64,000 bases of DNA, from assembly GCA_044445965.1 (NCBI GenBank), contig JBIOEJ010000002.1, positions 43,903 to 107,902 on the forward strand. The letters run 5' to 3'. The DNA is from GAS188 sp044445965. Its GTDB lineage: Bacteria > Pseudomonadota > Alphaproteobacteria > Rhizobiales > Beijerinckiaceae. This document shows, in pieces, positions 63,013-64,000 of the stretch (the stretch's first letter is position 1; each line of letters begins with the position of its first letter). A program made the translations under genes and the position numbers. Under the pieces are notes generated by a model, which saw only the letters and a list, made by a program, of their open reading frames with translations, was not told the DNA's origin and searched no databases.

Positions 63013-63993
63013 GTGGCCGTCTATACGGAAGTTTCGGACCAGCAGCTCGCTGCCTTCGTCGCCCGTTTCGGCATCGGCGAATTGCTCGCCGCCAAAGGCA
63101 TCGCCGAAGGCGTCGAGAATTCGAATTACCTCATCCATACGAGCGTCGGCCTCTTCATCCTGACCCTCTACGAGAAGCGGGTGCACGAGGCCGATCTGCC
63201 GTTCTTCCTCGGGCTGATGGAGCATTTGTCGGGGAGAGGGGTCGTCTGCCCGCGCCCCGTGAAGGATGCTCGCGGCGAGGCGCTGGGGCGGCTCGCCGGG
63301 CGGCCCGCGGCGATCGTCACCTTCCTCGACGGCATGTCGATCAGGCGTCCGAGCGTCGCTCACTGCCGCGCGCTCGGCGAGGCGCTCGCCCGTCTGCATC
63401 AGGGCGGAGCCGATTTCCGCTTCATGCGCAAGAACGCCCTGTCGGTCGAAGGCTGGCGCCCGTTATTCGAGGCGGCCGCGCCGCGCGCCGACGGGGTAAG
63501 GCCGGGTCTCGCCCGCGAGATCGAAGCTCCGCTGGCGGCGCTCGAACGCGATTGGCCCCGCGATTTACCGGTCGGCAACATTCATGCCGACCTGTTTCCC
63601 GACAATGTCTTCTTCATCGGCAAAGAGGTGTCGGGCGTGATCGATTTCTATTTCGCCTGCACCGACGCGCTCGCCTATGATCTCGCAATCTGCCTCAACG
63701 CCTGGTGCTTCGAGCCCGACTGTTCCTTCAATCTGACCAAGGGCCAGGCGCTGCTTTCGGGCTATGGGAGGCTGCGTCCGCTCGCCGAGGCGGAAGCACG
63801 GGCGCTGCCGCTGCTGGCACGCGGCGCGGCCCTGCGCTTTCTCCTGACGCGCCTGGTCGATTGGCTGAACGTGCCGCCGGGCGCTCTCGTCAAGCCCAAG
63901 GACCCCATCGAAAATCTGCGCAAGCTGCGCTTCCACGAGCGTTTCGCGAGCGCCGCCGAATATTGCCTTATCGCATTATCGGCAAGGTCGTGA
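63013..63993 (+). CDS. thrB: Homoserine kinase (APH-type ThrB)
   Basis: A 326-residue homoserine kinase of the aminoglycoside-phosphotransferase fold. It phosphorylates homoserine for threonine synthesis. The start VYTEVSDQQLAAFVARFGIG, the GVENSNYLIHTSVGLFIL nucleotide region, and the catalytic loop His191, Asp193, Asn198 (NIHADLFPDNVF) with Asp211 (GVIDFYF) are all present. GTG 63013 is the start. Its TGA overlaps a GTG (63990-63992) that could begin the next gene, which in related genomes is often rnhA, but only 11 bases of it lie in the window. Confidence 0.93.
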   Translation: MAVYTEVSDQQLAAFVARFGIGELLAAKGIAEGVENSNYLIHTSVGLFILTLYEKRVHEADLPFFLGLMEHLSGRGVVCPRPVKDARGEALGRLAGRPAAIVTFLDGMSIRRPSVAHCRALGEALARLHQGGADFRFMRKNALSVEGWRPLFEAAAPRADGVRPGLAREIEAPLAALERDWPRDLPVGNIHADLFPDNVFFIGKEVSGVIDFYFACTDALAYDLAICLNAWCFEPDCSFNLTKGQALLSGYGRLRPLAEAEARALPLLARGAALRFLLTRLVDWLNVPPGALVKPKDPIENLRKLRFHERFASAAEYCLIALSARS

Positions 63994-64000
63994 TCTTCAC

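Overview
The window is high-GC chromosomal DNA from an alphaproteobacterium, most likely of the order Hyphomicrobiales (Rhizobiales). The evidence is the flagellar locus: FlaF/FlbT regulators, a Rem/FtcR-type regulator, a DUF1217 protein, and the orders motA-fliM-fliN-fliG-flhB and flgE-flgK-flgL-flaF-flbT-flgD-fliQ-flhA-fliR. A class I PHA synthase, an aceA/ScfR-type regulator pair and a CtrA-type box fit this. The family within the order cannot be read from the sequence. No IS element, prophage, CRISPR array, rRNA or tRNA was recognised.

Layout. 0.5-11.9 kb is a minus-strand glycogen cluster (glgP, a toxin-antitoxin remnant, glgX, glgA, glgB, malQ) with no glgC. 12.2-16.6 kb is an RND efflux adaptor and pump. 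16.7-19.9 kb holds isocitrate lyase with a DUF4170 protein, divergent from a ScfR/RamB-like regulator. 19.9-30.9 kb is a mixed metabolic and envelope region: TPR methyltransferase, DUF2937 protein, AlaC-like aminotransferase, lipoprotein, PHA synthase, nucleoside phosphorylase, DoxX protein, GDCCVxC protein, GST, FadL-type porin and FAH-family hydrolase. 31.0-36.9 kb carries a multidomain adenylate cyclase, a GH25 lipoprotein, a polysaccharide deacetylase, a second aminotransferase and a DsbA-like protein. 37.0-39.3 kb is aroQ-accB-accC.

39.5-58.9 kb is a large flagellar locus. The minus-strand block is motA-fliM-fliN-fliG-flhB plus one unknown gene. The plus-strand block runs from DUF1217-flgF-fliI through ftcR, hook, export and regulatory genes to fliR, followed by four less familiar genes (FliJ-like coiled coil, rod-binding protein, FlgN-like, FliL-like). 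Many flagellar genes (flgBC, fliE, flgG, flgI, flgH, fliF, fliP, motB, flagellin) are not here and must lie elsewhere. 59-64 kb has a small membrane protein, a FeeM-like N-acyltransferase, a MATE transporter, ispH and thrB.

The most notable non-gene structure is a pair of related, oppositely oriented inverted repeats (39335-39411 and 39425-39503) between accC and the flagellar operon. They share one architecture (CTAGTG ends, a 4-nt bulge, GAAT-initiated inner stem) but differ by transitions that are compensated in both arms, and their ends supply stop codons of the flanking genes. A solo end of the same type supplies the flbT stop. Other points of interest are a ParE-type toxin with an internal deletion translationally coupled between its antitoxin and glgX, a cytochrome-b-like/ferredoxin/cyclase fusion, a possible frameshift in the methyltransferase tail, and a CtrA-type box before ftcR.
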